From CAVXFB01 sp963760935 (GTDB taxonomy: Bacteria > Planctomycetota > Planctomycetia > Pirellulales > Thermoguttaceae): a stretch of DNA of 64,000 bases. Under the pieces are notes generated by a model, which did not search any database, was not told where the DNA came from, and saw only the letters and a program-made list of their open reading frames with translations. Below, piece by piece: positions 9,790 to 17,811 of the stretch (its first letter is position 1; each line of letters begins with the position of its first letter). The translations under genes were made by a program, and so were the position numbers. The stretch is taken from assembly GCA_963760935.1 (NCBI GenBank), contig CAVXFB010000006.1:124001-188000 (forward strand). Direction: 5' to 3'.

Positions 9790-10992
9790 ATGTGCGAAAA
9801 GACACGCATGGCACTTGCCGGCCTACTAAGCGCGGCGCTAGTCATCGCACTGGCTCCCATGGCGTTCGGGGCCGGGCACGGCGGCGGCCACGGCGGCGGA
9901 GGCGGGCACTTCGGCGGCGGTGGAGGTGGATGGAGTGGTGGCGGCTCCAGCTTTCACGGAGGCGGCAGCTTCCATGCAAGTCCCGGGTTCCATGGAAGTT
10001 CCGGGGGTGGTATCCGCACCTTCGCCTTCAGCCAACCGTCGCACAGCCTTGGCCAACCATCGCACTTCGCACCCGCATCTTCTGGCAGGTGGAATCAGGG
10101 GTGGAACGGCGCCCGAAGTCAGGCCTGGGGCCGCAGCTATAGCGGCAATAGTTGGAGCCACTCCAACACTTTGAATCACGGGAATTATTGGGCTGAAAAC
10201 CATGGCGACTGGAACCATGGCTCGGCGAAGAACTGGAATCGCGGCGGATGGTATGGCGGATGGTGGCCGTGGTACTCCTTCGCATGGTGGCCCGGATACG
10301 CGTATGGCTGGCGCGGCTATGGCTACCCAGACTATTACGCATACTACGGTGACGATTCTGGTTACACACCGTACTACACCGGATATGGCAGCAGCTATGC
10401 AGGCCCGCCCTACTCGGCGGCGTACGAGTCCAGTGATGCCACGCAGCAGACGGAAGGTGATTTTGCTACTGAGGCCGTCGCCGCTTTTCGCCGTGGCGAT
10501 TACCGTGAAGCCGCACGGCTGGCGGGCCACGCTAGCATCGATGACCCGCGAGATTCGAATGTGCACCTGATCCTTTCGTTGGCGTTGTTTGCCACTGGCG
10601 ATTATCGCGGCGCGGCAATGGAAGCCCACGCGGTGGCAGCTCTCGGGCCCGTGCCCGACTGGGCCACGGTCTATGGCATTTACGACAATGTCGACGTCTA
10701 TACCGATCAGTTGCGCGCGCTAGAAAAGTACAATCGCGAGAATCCCTCGTCGCCCGAGGGCCGATTCTTATTGGGCTTTCAATACATGATGACAGGCCAC
10801 CAGAACGCTGCTCGACGAGAACTCGTTGACGCCGTGAGGCTCGAGCCCAAGGATCGACTTGCTGCCCAACTGCTGACGCAGGTCGGTGGCAAGGCGCCAT
10901 CAATTGACGCTGCGGAGTCGCCGGAAGCGAAGATTCCGCAAGCACCACAACCACCAAATAGCAACGCAATAACCCCGCCCACCACACACTGA
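9790..10992 (+). CDS. Secreted Gly/His-rich protein with C-terminal TPR-like repeats
   Basis: The 400-residue protein begins with a Sec signal (LAGLLSAALVIALAPMAFGA). Next comes a low-complexity zone of Gly-Gly-His blocks (HGGGHGGGGGHFGGGG), a Trp/Asn/His-rich part (WNHGSAKNWNRGGWYGGWWP) and a Tyr-rich part. From about residue 225 the sequence turns into helical TPR-like units (ATEAVAAFRRGDYREAARLAGHA; LILSLALFATGDYRGAAMEA; EGRFLLGFQYMMTGHQNAA). Inferred role: an exported scaffold, with the His-rich zone a possible metal binder. The start is supported by AGGAGAGG upstream. The neighbouring gene encodes another secreted aromatic-rich protein, so both may contribute to the cell surface. Confidence 0.85.
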   Translation: MCEKTRMALAGLLSAALVIALAPMAFGAGHGGGHGGGGGHFGGGGGGWSGGGSSFHGGGSFHASPGFHGSSGGGIRTFAFSQPSHSLGQPSHFAPASSGRWNQGWNGARSQAWGRSYSGNSWSHSNTLNHGNYWAENHGDWNHGSAKNWNRGGWYGGWWPWYSFAWWPGYAYGWRGYGYPDYYAYYGDDSGYTPYYTGYGSSYAGPPYSAAYESSDATQQTEGDFATEAVAAFRRGDYREAARLAGHASIDDPRDSNVHLILSLALFATGDYRGAAMEAHAVAALGPVPDWATVYGIYDNVDVYTDQLRALEKYNRENPSSPEGRFLLGFQYMMTGHQNAARRELVDAVRLEPKDRLAAQLLTQVGGKAPSIDAAESPEAKIPQAPQPPNSNAITPPTTH

Positions 10993-11117
10993 GATGGAAC
11001 AAGGCAGAAGGCGAAGCGCGCCGGCTGCATCTCCCGGCTGGTAAGACAACCAGACGAGACGGTGCGGCCGCGTCTCGGTTTTACGTCACGGCAAGGACCG
11101 TGAGGAGGTTTGATATC

Positions 11118-11462
11118 ATGCGTGGAACAGTGATCGCAATTGGCATGGCGGCCTTGTTGGCTACCGCCACATTAGTAAGCTCGGCTGCGGAGTCGGTCGT
11201 TGTCTCGCCGGTGAGCCCTGCGTACGCACGTGACGCGGGACAAACTCAGGCGGCGATTGTGCCGGTACGTTGGTATGGATACTATCCGAGGTACTATACA
11301 TACCGGCCATACAGAGCCTATCGCCCGTACACTACCTACCGGCCGTACGTCTATGACTACGCGCCAGAGTACTACTACACGCCGCCGATACCGTACGGAT
11401 ACTATTACTACCCGTTTCGATACCAATATCGGTATCGGGGACCGACTGTGTACGCGTACTAG
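11118..11462 (+). CDS. Small secreted Tyr/Pro/Arg-rich protein
   Basis: The 114-residue product has a signal peptide (MRGTVIAIGMAALLATATLVSSAAE) and a mature part made of short Tyr-Arg-Pro units (YYPRYYTYRPYRAYRPYTTY). The start at 11118 is set by GAGGAGG 10 nt upstream; the in-frame GTG at 11100 overlaps that site and is rejected. Such Tyr-rich exported proteins are common in planctomycetes and have no assigned function; a structural or adhesive surface role is only a guess. Confidence 0.75.
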   Translation: MRGTVIAIGMAALLATATLVSSAAESVVVSPVSPAYARDAGQTQAAIVPVRWYGYYPRYYTYRPYRAYRPYTTYRPYVYDYAPEYYYTPPIPYGYYYYPFRYQYRYRGPTVYAY

Positions 11463-11465
11463 GCT

Positions 11466-11589
11466 TTGTCGGAAAACATCGGAGCCTCCCAATTGTCATT
11501 CTGAGCGCAGCGAAGAATCTACCAGCTTTCCCGCCTTCTGAAGAGATCCTTCGCTGCGCTCAGGATGACATGTTCGGCTTTTCCGACAA
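11466..11589. repeat. Long nested inverted repeat between convergent genes
   Basis: Inner arms 11494-11520 and 11544-11570 are almost perfectly complementary (TCATTCTGAGCGCAGCGAAG against CTTCGCTGCGCTCAGGATGA). Outer arms TTGTCGGAAAA (11466-11476) and TTTTCCGACAA (11579-11589) extend the structure. It lies between the Tyr-rich gene (+) and the GGDEF gene (-), so the RNA hairpin could stop transcription from both sides. The inner sequence is of a dispersed-repeat type found in many bacterial genomes. Confidence 0.8.
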
Positions 11590-11591
11590 GC

Positions 11592-12509
11592 TTAGCGGTC
11601 TGCGATGACCGCATCGGCTGAGAAGTCGCGATCGACAACCGAAGGCTCAGCGTCGATGGTATGACGGAAGACGCAGTTGCGCCCTGCCGATTTGGCGTCA
11701 TAGAGCGCCCGATCGGCTCGGGCGATTAGCGTTTCTCGCGTGTCGCCCACGGCGGCGACAGTGATGCCACCACTTACCGTGACCGGCATCCGTTGTTCGA
11801 TCTGCGCTCGCAAACGCTCGGCGAGAATGCAGGCGCCGTCGATTTCGGTGTGCGGCATAACTACGACGAATTCCTCGCCGCCGTACCGCGCGACCAAGTC
11901 CGTTTCACGGATGGATTCGTCGAATAGGCGTGCGAGTTCCTGAAGCACTTGATCGCCGTGCAAATGTCCTTCGTTGTCGTTGACTTGCTTGAAGTGGTCG
12001 ATGTCGAATATGGCCACGGCAAAAATGGCACTGTAACGCGTCATCAGAGCAAACTGGGCACTCAAGGCGTCGTCCAAGCCGCGGCGGTTGTTGACGCCGG
12101 TAAGCGGGTCGGTCCTTACCTCGGTGAAGGTCATGAGGTTGGCGCTTTGCTGGCGAATTTCATCGTAAGCGTTGGCCATTTGCGTGGCCAACTGCAAGGT
12201 CGGCTTGAGAATGTCTTCCGCCTCGCGGCAGAGATCCTTCCAGGCGGCCTCCTGTTGCTGACCATTGAGGCGGCTAACCCGGTCCTTGAAGCGCGAGACG
12301 CTATCGTGGTGTCGCGCCAAGCTCTGCCGCACCGTCCACGCGATCTTCTCCAGCTCGGTTGCCACAGTCTGTGCCCGCTTCAATTCACGACGCGAGCGGA
12401 CCAGCATGTCGTTGGAGGCCGGCCGGTTTTTTCGGCTGACCAGATAGCCCATCGCCGCAAAGAAAGCGAGCGCGACCGGAATGGGGACTTGTAGACTCCA
12501 TAGATCCAT
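11592..12509 (-). CDS. Membrane-anchored diguanylate cyclase (GGDEF)
   Basis: Makes cyclic di-GMP from two GTP. The 305-residue protein has one N-terminal membrane helix (VPIPVALAFFAAMGYLV), a helical linker of about 110 residues likely to form a coiled coil, and a GGDEF domain starting DPLTGVNNRRGLDDAL. The active-site motif is GGEEF, a catalytically competent form. RETD lies five residues before it, matching the inhibitory I-site (RxxD), so product feedback is expected. No EAL or sensory domain is present; input probably comes through the membrane or linker part. A 44-residue membrane protein is encoded 39 nt upstream on the same strand. Confidence 0.93.
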   Translation of the reverse strand: MDLWSLQVPIPVALAFFAAMGYLVSRKNRPASNDMLVRSRRELKRAQTVATELEKIAWTVRQSLARHHDSVSRFKDRVSRLNGQQQEAAWKDLCREAEDILKPTLQLATQMANAYDEIRQQSANLMTFTEVRTDPLTGVNNRRGLDDALSAQFALMTRYSAIFAVAIFDIDHFKQVNDNEGHLHGDQVLQELARLFDESIRETDLVARYGGEEFVVVMPHTEIDGACILAERLRAQIEQRMPVTVSGGITVAAVGDTRETLIARADRALYDAKSAGRNCVFRHTIDAEPSVVDRDFSADAVIADR

Positions 12510-12548
12510 GGGTATTACGCCCTCGTGCCTTGCTGGCTAACGATTATT

Positions 12549-12683
12549 CTAATAGCGCGACCGCGAGCCAAATCCCCGCATGCAAACCACCGCGACGCCA
12601 ATCATCGCGGCCAGCACGACGAACCACTGCTGAGGCCCCATACGATCAACATACTGGACCATTTCATACCAATAGTGGGTCAT
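12549..12683 (-). CDS. 44-residue single-pass membrane protein upstream of the GGDEF gene
   Basis: The reading frame starts MTHYWYEMVQYVDRMG, continues with one hydrophobic helix (FVVLAAMIGVAVVCM) and ends RGFGSRSRY followed by TAG. GGGAGCG lies about 7 nt before the ATG. The pattern (short amphipathic N-terminus, one helix, basic Gly/Arg/Ser tail) is that of a true small membrane protein. It precedes the cyclase by 39 nt in the same direction, which suggests a common transcript and perhaps an input or stability role for the cyclase. The function is unknown. Confidence 0.6.
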   Translation of the reverse strand: MTHYWYEMVQYVDRMGPQQWFVVLAAMIGVAVVCMRGFGSRSRY

Positions 12684-12966
12684 GGCAAACGCTCCCGGGC
12701 CCGTGGGCCCAACGCCCCGCTGTTAAAAGCTTAGGTCAAAATGCTGCCATGCGCCGGGCCAACTTTATACCACTCCGAAGAGGGGAATCGTCGCCGATTG
12801 CAACGGCCGATCCGACGTCTGACGGCCATGGTGCGTCGACCGCAACGGAAGACCGTTATCGTTGGATTGGATCGAAAAGACTACCGTAGGACTCGTCGAA
12901 ATCGCCCGCCAAACCAAATGAATCGGCCTAGCTCTCGATCGACTCGCGGCTTTGATGTTGGACGGC

Positions 12967-12994
12967 TTGCAGTCCGGTTAGCGCATAGTATAAT
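12967..12994 (+). promoter_or_regulatory. Sigma70-type promoter of tRNA-Asp
   Basis: TTGCAG (12967-12972), a 16-nt spacer and TATAAT (12989-12994) lie 19 nt before the tRNA. The rest of the 12684-13013 gap holds nothing else I recognise. Confidence 0.7.
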
Positions 12995-13013
12995 TCAGGG
13001 CTCGGAAGGCTAC

Positions 13014-14337
<1,324 letters not shown>

Positions 14338-14539
14338 GAGAATCACTCCAAGAAAGACCACAAGCCCGACAACTCGGTAGTAAGCAGCTTTGGACTGCCC
14401 CGCAACCTTGCTCCCCGCCTTCGCGGATTATTGCTTGGTATTGCGGACGAATTGCCGGGCTTGTGGCCTGGTCGTATACCATCGGAGAATCCAAAGTAGG
14501 GTTACTAGCCCTTGGTGGTCACTGTGCCACCACGGGCTA

Positions 14540-14794
14540 TTATCGGCTTTCCGCCCCCTGGTTGTCAATTGGGTTTGCCCACGTGGCCCATGCCGCGGCC
14601 AGTTCGCCGGCCAGCCGGGCCGACACCTCGACCGCGAACACGCCCACGCCGTTGCCATCGAACACCACGGCCGACACCTGCCACACTCGACCGGCCGGGG
14701 CATGGTTGTAAACGTAGCTGCCGACCGCAGGGACCGCAGGAAGTCGCCGCCGCTCGCTTCCGATGCTTCGATAGTGGATGGTCGCGTCAATCAT
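14540..14794 (-). CDS. Small protein of unknown function in the satellite
   Basis: 84 residues, MIDATIHYRSIGSERRRLPA..., with a beta-rich centre (VWQVSAVVFDGNGVGVFAVEV) and a short C-terminal helix (ELAAAWATWA). No family is recognised. The ribosome site is weak. It sits between the prohead protease and the integrase in the same direction. The composition (few rare residues, alternating hydrophobics) is better than in the opposing frames, but the call is modest. Confidence 0.5.
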   Translation of the reverse strand: MIDATIHYRSIGSERRRLPAVPAVGSYVYNHAPAGRVWQVSAVVFDGNGVGVFAVEVSARLAGELAAAWATWANPIDNQGAESR

Positions 14795-14972
14795 GCGTCA
14801 CTTCGTCAAATCGGCTTCGCTGTTGCGTTGCTGTTGCGTTCGTCGGGGCTTCAACGTGTTCTAACACCTTGACACCTTGCGGCCCTCAAACGCGAAACTA
14901 CGCGGCCGGAAGTCGCCGGCCGGGCAACGCGGCCTCATGCCACGCCGCCCGAACCGGCCGCCATCGCGGGCG

Positions 14973-15893
14973 TCACTTCCAAACGCTCGCCATCGCTTCG
15001 TCAACGGCCTCATGTTCGCGGGGGTTGAATCTCGCGTTGCCAAGCAATCGCCGACCGCCACGGGCTTCAACCAACAGCCGACGACGATAGTCCAGTTCGG
15101 CCGCCGGCGTCGGCACGTAGCTATCGCCGCCTGCCCGTTGCTCCTCATGCTGCAAAAGCTCCGGGGTCAGTCGTCTTGTCGTTTCAATCATCGCTCGATT
15201 CTCCGTTTGGGGTGGTAGTTCTAACTGGATAGTGCCCGCGGTTTCGTGATACGCCGGCCGGCACGTCAATGCAACGCCGGTCAACTTCGCTTGATAAATG
15301 CACGCGGTCGGCGGGGCACCGCCTACATCGTGAACAACGCTATTCGGGTCAAAGGCAATCGACACGCCAACTAGCCGCCCGCTCTCGATTCCTTCGACCA
15401 CTTCGCGGCCGGTCGCCGTATCGGGCAACAATGCCTTGAACCGCAAGCCCTGGAGATCCTCCCACAATTCGATTTCGCCGTTTCCTCGCCGGGCAAAGAT
15501 TTTAGCGGGCTCATGTTCCTGGTCGCCGGCAACTTCGCAACCATCGACCAGCCATCGGGCAAAACTGCCCGGATAGAAACACTCAAGGGCCGCCCGGCTT
15601 CGGCTGTAAACCGTGCGGCTTGTCTTGTGCCAAGGGCACGCAAGTCCGCTCACGCGGGCAAGTGGCAACTTGCCGTCGACGGGCAGCCAGTCACGCGGGG
15701 CCGCTGCTAGGTTATAGCGATTGACCACCGCGGCCAGCCGCTCGGCCCGCAAGTCGAGGGCCAGCCGGTCAACTTGTGCCCACAATTCCGAGTTTGCCCG
15801 CCGGCCGTGGGCACCATCGTCCCGTCGGGCAGCAATCTCCGCCGCGGCACGACGCCAGCAAATCAGATTCGATAGCAAGTGTCGCCGGGTCAT
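14973..15893 (-). CDS. HK97-family prohead protease
   Basis: The 306-residue protein carries a peptidase U35-like core in its middle (about residues 75-230): GLACPWHKTS, YPGSFARWL, the candidate catalytic His in DQEHEPAKIFARR, then FKALLPDTATGREVVEGIESGRLVGVSIAFD with the candidate catalytic Ser in VGVSIAF. Known: these enzymes cut scaffold and capsid subunits during phage head maturation. The N-terminal 75 and C-terminal 75 residues are outside the core and unassigned. The start at 15893 overlaps the stop of the preceding gene as ATGA, indicating coupled translation. No capsid gene follows, so its substrate would have to come from a helper phage, or it is a remnant. Confidence 0.82.
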   Translation of the reverse strand: MTRRHLLSNLICWRRAAAEIAARRDDGAHGRRANSELWAQVDRLALDLRAERLAAVVNRYNLAAAPRDWLPVDGKLPLARVSGLACPWHKTSRTVYSRSRAALECFYPGSFARWLVDGCEVAGDQEHEPAKIFARRGNGEIELWEDLQGLRFKALLPDTATGREVVEGIESGRLVGVSIAFDPNSVVHDVGGAPPTACIYQAKLTGVALTCRPAYHETAGTIQLELPPQTENRAMIETTRRLTPELLQHEEQRAGGDSYVPTPAAELDYRRRLLVEARGGRRLLGNARFNPREHEAVDEAMASVWK

Positions 15894-16420
15894 GTTGCCT
15901 TGTCGATTTCCTCGACCAGTGTTTGCAATTGCCACAACAGCGATTCGGACATTGAACATTGAAAAGAGATAGGCTCGGTCACGGTCACGCCTTGCCGCTC
16001 CAAGTCGTTAAAGAACGCCCGTTGCTCTTCGCCCAGCTTGGCGAGCCCCGCCGCATGGTCGCGGATTTTCTTTGCCTTGGCGAGCCACGCCGGGCCATGC
16101 TCGCGGCAGATTTCGATGCTTGCCGCCACGCGGGCTTGGCGAAGTTTCTCGCGTTGCCGCTCAGCGGCAATCTTCAGGAAACCATGCCGGTTTTGCACGT
16201 CGGCAAGGGTTTCACGTGCCGCGGTCATGTCGAGGGTTGCCGCCGGTTTTCCAGCAAGATAGTTTTCCACCTCCTCTTGCCGCTCTGAATCGACGGGCCG
16301 GCATAGGTTCGCAATCGCCGCACGAATATCTGCTTCGTTTCCCTGCAAGTCGGCCATGACTTCGACCAGCCGTTTTCTCTCGGCGGTCACTAGTGGGTGT
16401 TCGTCCAATCGAAAATCCAT
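15890..16420 (-). CDS. Helical/coiled-coil protein of unknown function
   Basis: 176 residues from MDFRLDEHPLVTAERKRLVE, with AGGAAAA before the start. It is almost wholly helical with heptad-like runs (ADIRAAIANLCRPVDSERQEEVENYLAG; FLKIAAERQREKLRQARVAAS), no membrane segment and no catalytic motif. It lies between the small terminase and the prohead protease and overlaps the protease start by 4 nt. A scaffold-like or capsid-interfering role is a guess from position and fold only. Confidence 0.7.
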   Translation of the reverse strand: MDFRLDEHPLVTAERKRLVEVMADLQGNEADIRAAIANLCRPVDSERQEEVENYLAGKPAATLDMTAARETLADVQNRHGFLKIAAERQREKLRQARVAASIEICREHGPAWLAKAKKIRDHAAGLAKLGEEQRAFFNDLERQGVTVTEPISFQCSMSESLLWQLQTLVEEIDKAT

Positions 16421-16482
16421 AACGCATTTTCCTTTCATCAGGTCAACAAAGTATGCCGACCACCGCGGCCGGCGTGATTCGT

Positions 16483-16749
16483 TTATTCGCCAAACTGGTT
16501 TGCGGCCCAACATTGGCCGGTCGGGTATCGTTCGGCATATTTTGGGAATGCCATCTTGCGGGCGAAGTCGGCAAGTGTCGCTGTTCGAATGTCGGGGTCT
16601 TGCCACGCCCGCCGCAACAGGTCGAGATTTCCTTTCGCACCGCCGGGCCGGGGCAACTCTGAAAAAAAATCCTGCCCGCAAATCAAAATTGTCACAATGC
16701 CGGCGGGAAAACTTTGCTGTCGGCTTCGTGTCGCTCTCGGTCGCACCAT
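16483..16749 (-). CDS. Small satellite protein of unknown function
   Basis: 88 residues from MVRPRATRSRQQSFPAG. The start at 16749 is chosen because GAGGTG lies about 8 nt upstream and it gives a 4-nt gap after the small-terminase stop. The segment LLRRAWQDPDIRTATLADFARKMAF looks helical, and the C-terminus is Trp/Asn-rich. No family is recognised. Its position suggests a packaging or morphogenesis accessory. Confidence 0.6.
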   Translation of the reverse strand: MVRPRATRSRQQSFPAGIVTILICGQDFFSELPRPGGAKGNLDLLRRAWQDPDIRTATLADFARKMAFPKYAERYPTGQCWAANQFGE

Positions 16750-16753
16750 TGGT

Positions 16754-17080
16754 TCACCTCGAAAGTCTTGGGGGTCTATTGTTTTCATCGCCGGCGGATT
16801 CGCCTAGGCGAAGCTCGCGGCATAGCCTCGAAAACAAAATCCGAAAATCTCTCTCGCCGGCCAAGCACGGGTGAGGTTTGCAACCGCTTGCCGTTGGGAC
16901 GGTCAGCCCTTCCGCGGCAATCCGCTCGCGGCATTGGCGTATGCGGTCCAAACAGCCCGCCGCCTCTTCCAATAGCTGCCACTCGGCGGAAGTCTCAAAG
17001 CAAAACTCTTCGGCTGTCTTCTTGAACCACGCTTTGCCCTCGCGGGTCAGGTGGACGGGCGGCTTCCGTTGTCTGCTCAT
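16754..17080 (-). CDS. terS: Phage terminase small subunit, P27 family
   Basis: 108 residues. FETSAEWQLLEEAAGCLDRI followed by RQCRERIAAEGLTV is the helical core of P27-type small terminases; the N-terminus MSRQRKPPVHLTREGKAWFK is basic, as expected for DNA recognition. Known: small terminase selects the packaging site and delivers DNA to the large terminase. A satellite-encoded copy is the classic way of redirecting helper packaging. The large subunit is absent. It follows the HNH nuclease by 51 nt, the arrangement seen in cos-type packaging modules. Confidence 0.8.
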   Translation of the reverse strand: MSRQRKPPVHLTREGKAWFKKTAEEFCFETSAEWQLLEEAAGCLDRIRQCRERIAAEGLTVPTASGCKPHPCLAGERDFRILFSRLCRELRLGESAGDENNRPPRLSR

Positions 17081-17131
17081 GTCTGGTTTTCTCCAAAAAG
17101 TTCATTCGGGGGTCTGAAAAACCCTGCTCAC

Positions 17132-17506
17132 CTAGCGGCCGGTCATGGCTATGGGACACCAGCTTTCACCCCCCCCCTTTATCCCCTGGGGTGCCTTCCG
17201 CCCATGTTCTATTTCATGACAATCGCGACATAATGCCATCAGGTTTGCCGGTTCGTTGTTCGCCGCGTCACGGTCGAGGTGGTGAACCGTGGTCGCCGGT
17301 GTCGCTCGGCTACAACGTTCGCACAACGGCCGCTCGCGTAGCACGGCCTCGCGTATCCGCTGCCACGTGGCCCCGTAGCCCCGCCGTGCCGCCGCCGGGC
17401 GGGAATCTTCTCTTCGCTTACGCGGGCCGCATACGCTACAGACTTCGCCGCGTATTAGCCCACAACACCCCGCCTTGCTGCATGGCTTCGCTGGTCGCAT
17501 TGCCAT
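17132..17506 (-). CDS. HNH endonuclease, phage packaging type
   Basis: The 124-residue protein has a zinc-binding frame (CSVCGPRKRRED, CERCSRATPATTVHHLDRD, LMALCRDCHEIEHGR). HHLDRDAANNEPANL provides the catalytic His pair and Asn, and CRDCH...H the second metal half. Known: HNH proteins encoded next to terminases take part in cos cleavage. The start ATG at 17506 shares a base with the preceding TAA (TAATG), so translation is coupled. The gene is intact. Confidence 0.88.
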   Translation of the reverse strand: MAMRPAKPCSKAGCCGLIRGEVCSVCGPRKRREDSRPAAARRGYGATWQRIREAVLRERPLCERCSRATPATTVHHLDRDAANNEPANLMALCRDCHEIEHGRKAPQGIKGGGESWCPIAMTGR

Positions 17507-17811
17507 TAGAGTACCCTTCCCATCAGCCGTGCAAGTCTGCCGGTTCGGCTGTCGTCAACGGCTTCGATGAATAGCACGCCTTGCGATTGTCGGCCCGCTT
17601 CTATGGCCTCGACCGTCGCGGGCAACGCATACTCTCGCGGTGGCCACTCGCCCCTTTTTTCATTCTTAGACTCACTGGCCTTTGCAGGGACGCACACACA
17701 CAGTCGCCCCGCCCTATTACATAGGGGCGGGGGCGAGTGTGTGCTTGTCAGTCGCCCCGTCACGGGGGCGAGTGTTGGGGGCGAGTGGGGGCGAGTGCTA
17801 GATTTCTTCAT
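17506..17811 (-). CDS. Short protein of uncertain reality upstream of the HNH gene
   Basis: 101 residues if started at MKKSSTRPHSPPTLAP. The first half is Pro/Ser/Arg low complexity because it crosses the GGGGGCGAGTG repeat array; the second half (REYALPATVEAIEAGRQSQ, VLFIEAVDDSRTGRLARLM) looks like genuine protein. The TAATG junction with the HNH start supports translation. A shorter internal start after the array is possible. No function is proposed. Confidence 0.42.
   Translation of the reverse strand: MKKSSTRPHSPPTLAPVTGRLTSTHSPPPLCNRAGRLCVCVPAKASESKNEKRGEWPPREYALPATVEAIEAGRQSQGVLFIEAVDDSRTGRLARLMGRVL
17646..17797. repeat. Iteron-like array beside the primase gene
   Basis: Four direct copies of GGGGGCGAGTG (17729-17739, 17764-17774, 17777-17787, 17787-17797) and inverted relatives (ACTCGCCCC at 17646; CAGTCGCCCC at 17701 and 17749), some forming hairpins with each other. 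The array ends one base before the primase-helicase stop codon. An origin of replication is inferred from this position. Confidence 0.65.

Noticed and set aside
17506..17797. CRISPR array made of the GGGGGCGAGTG repeats
   Set aside because: Units are 11 bp with irregular and sometimes zero spacing and inverted copies; no cas genes. Better described as iterons.
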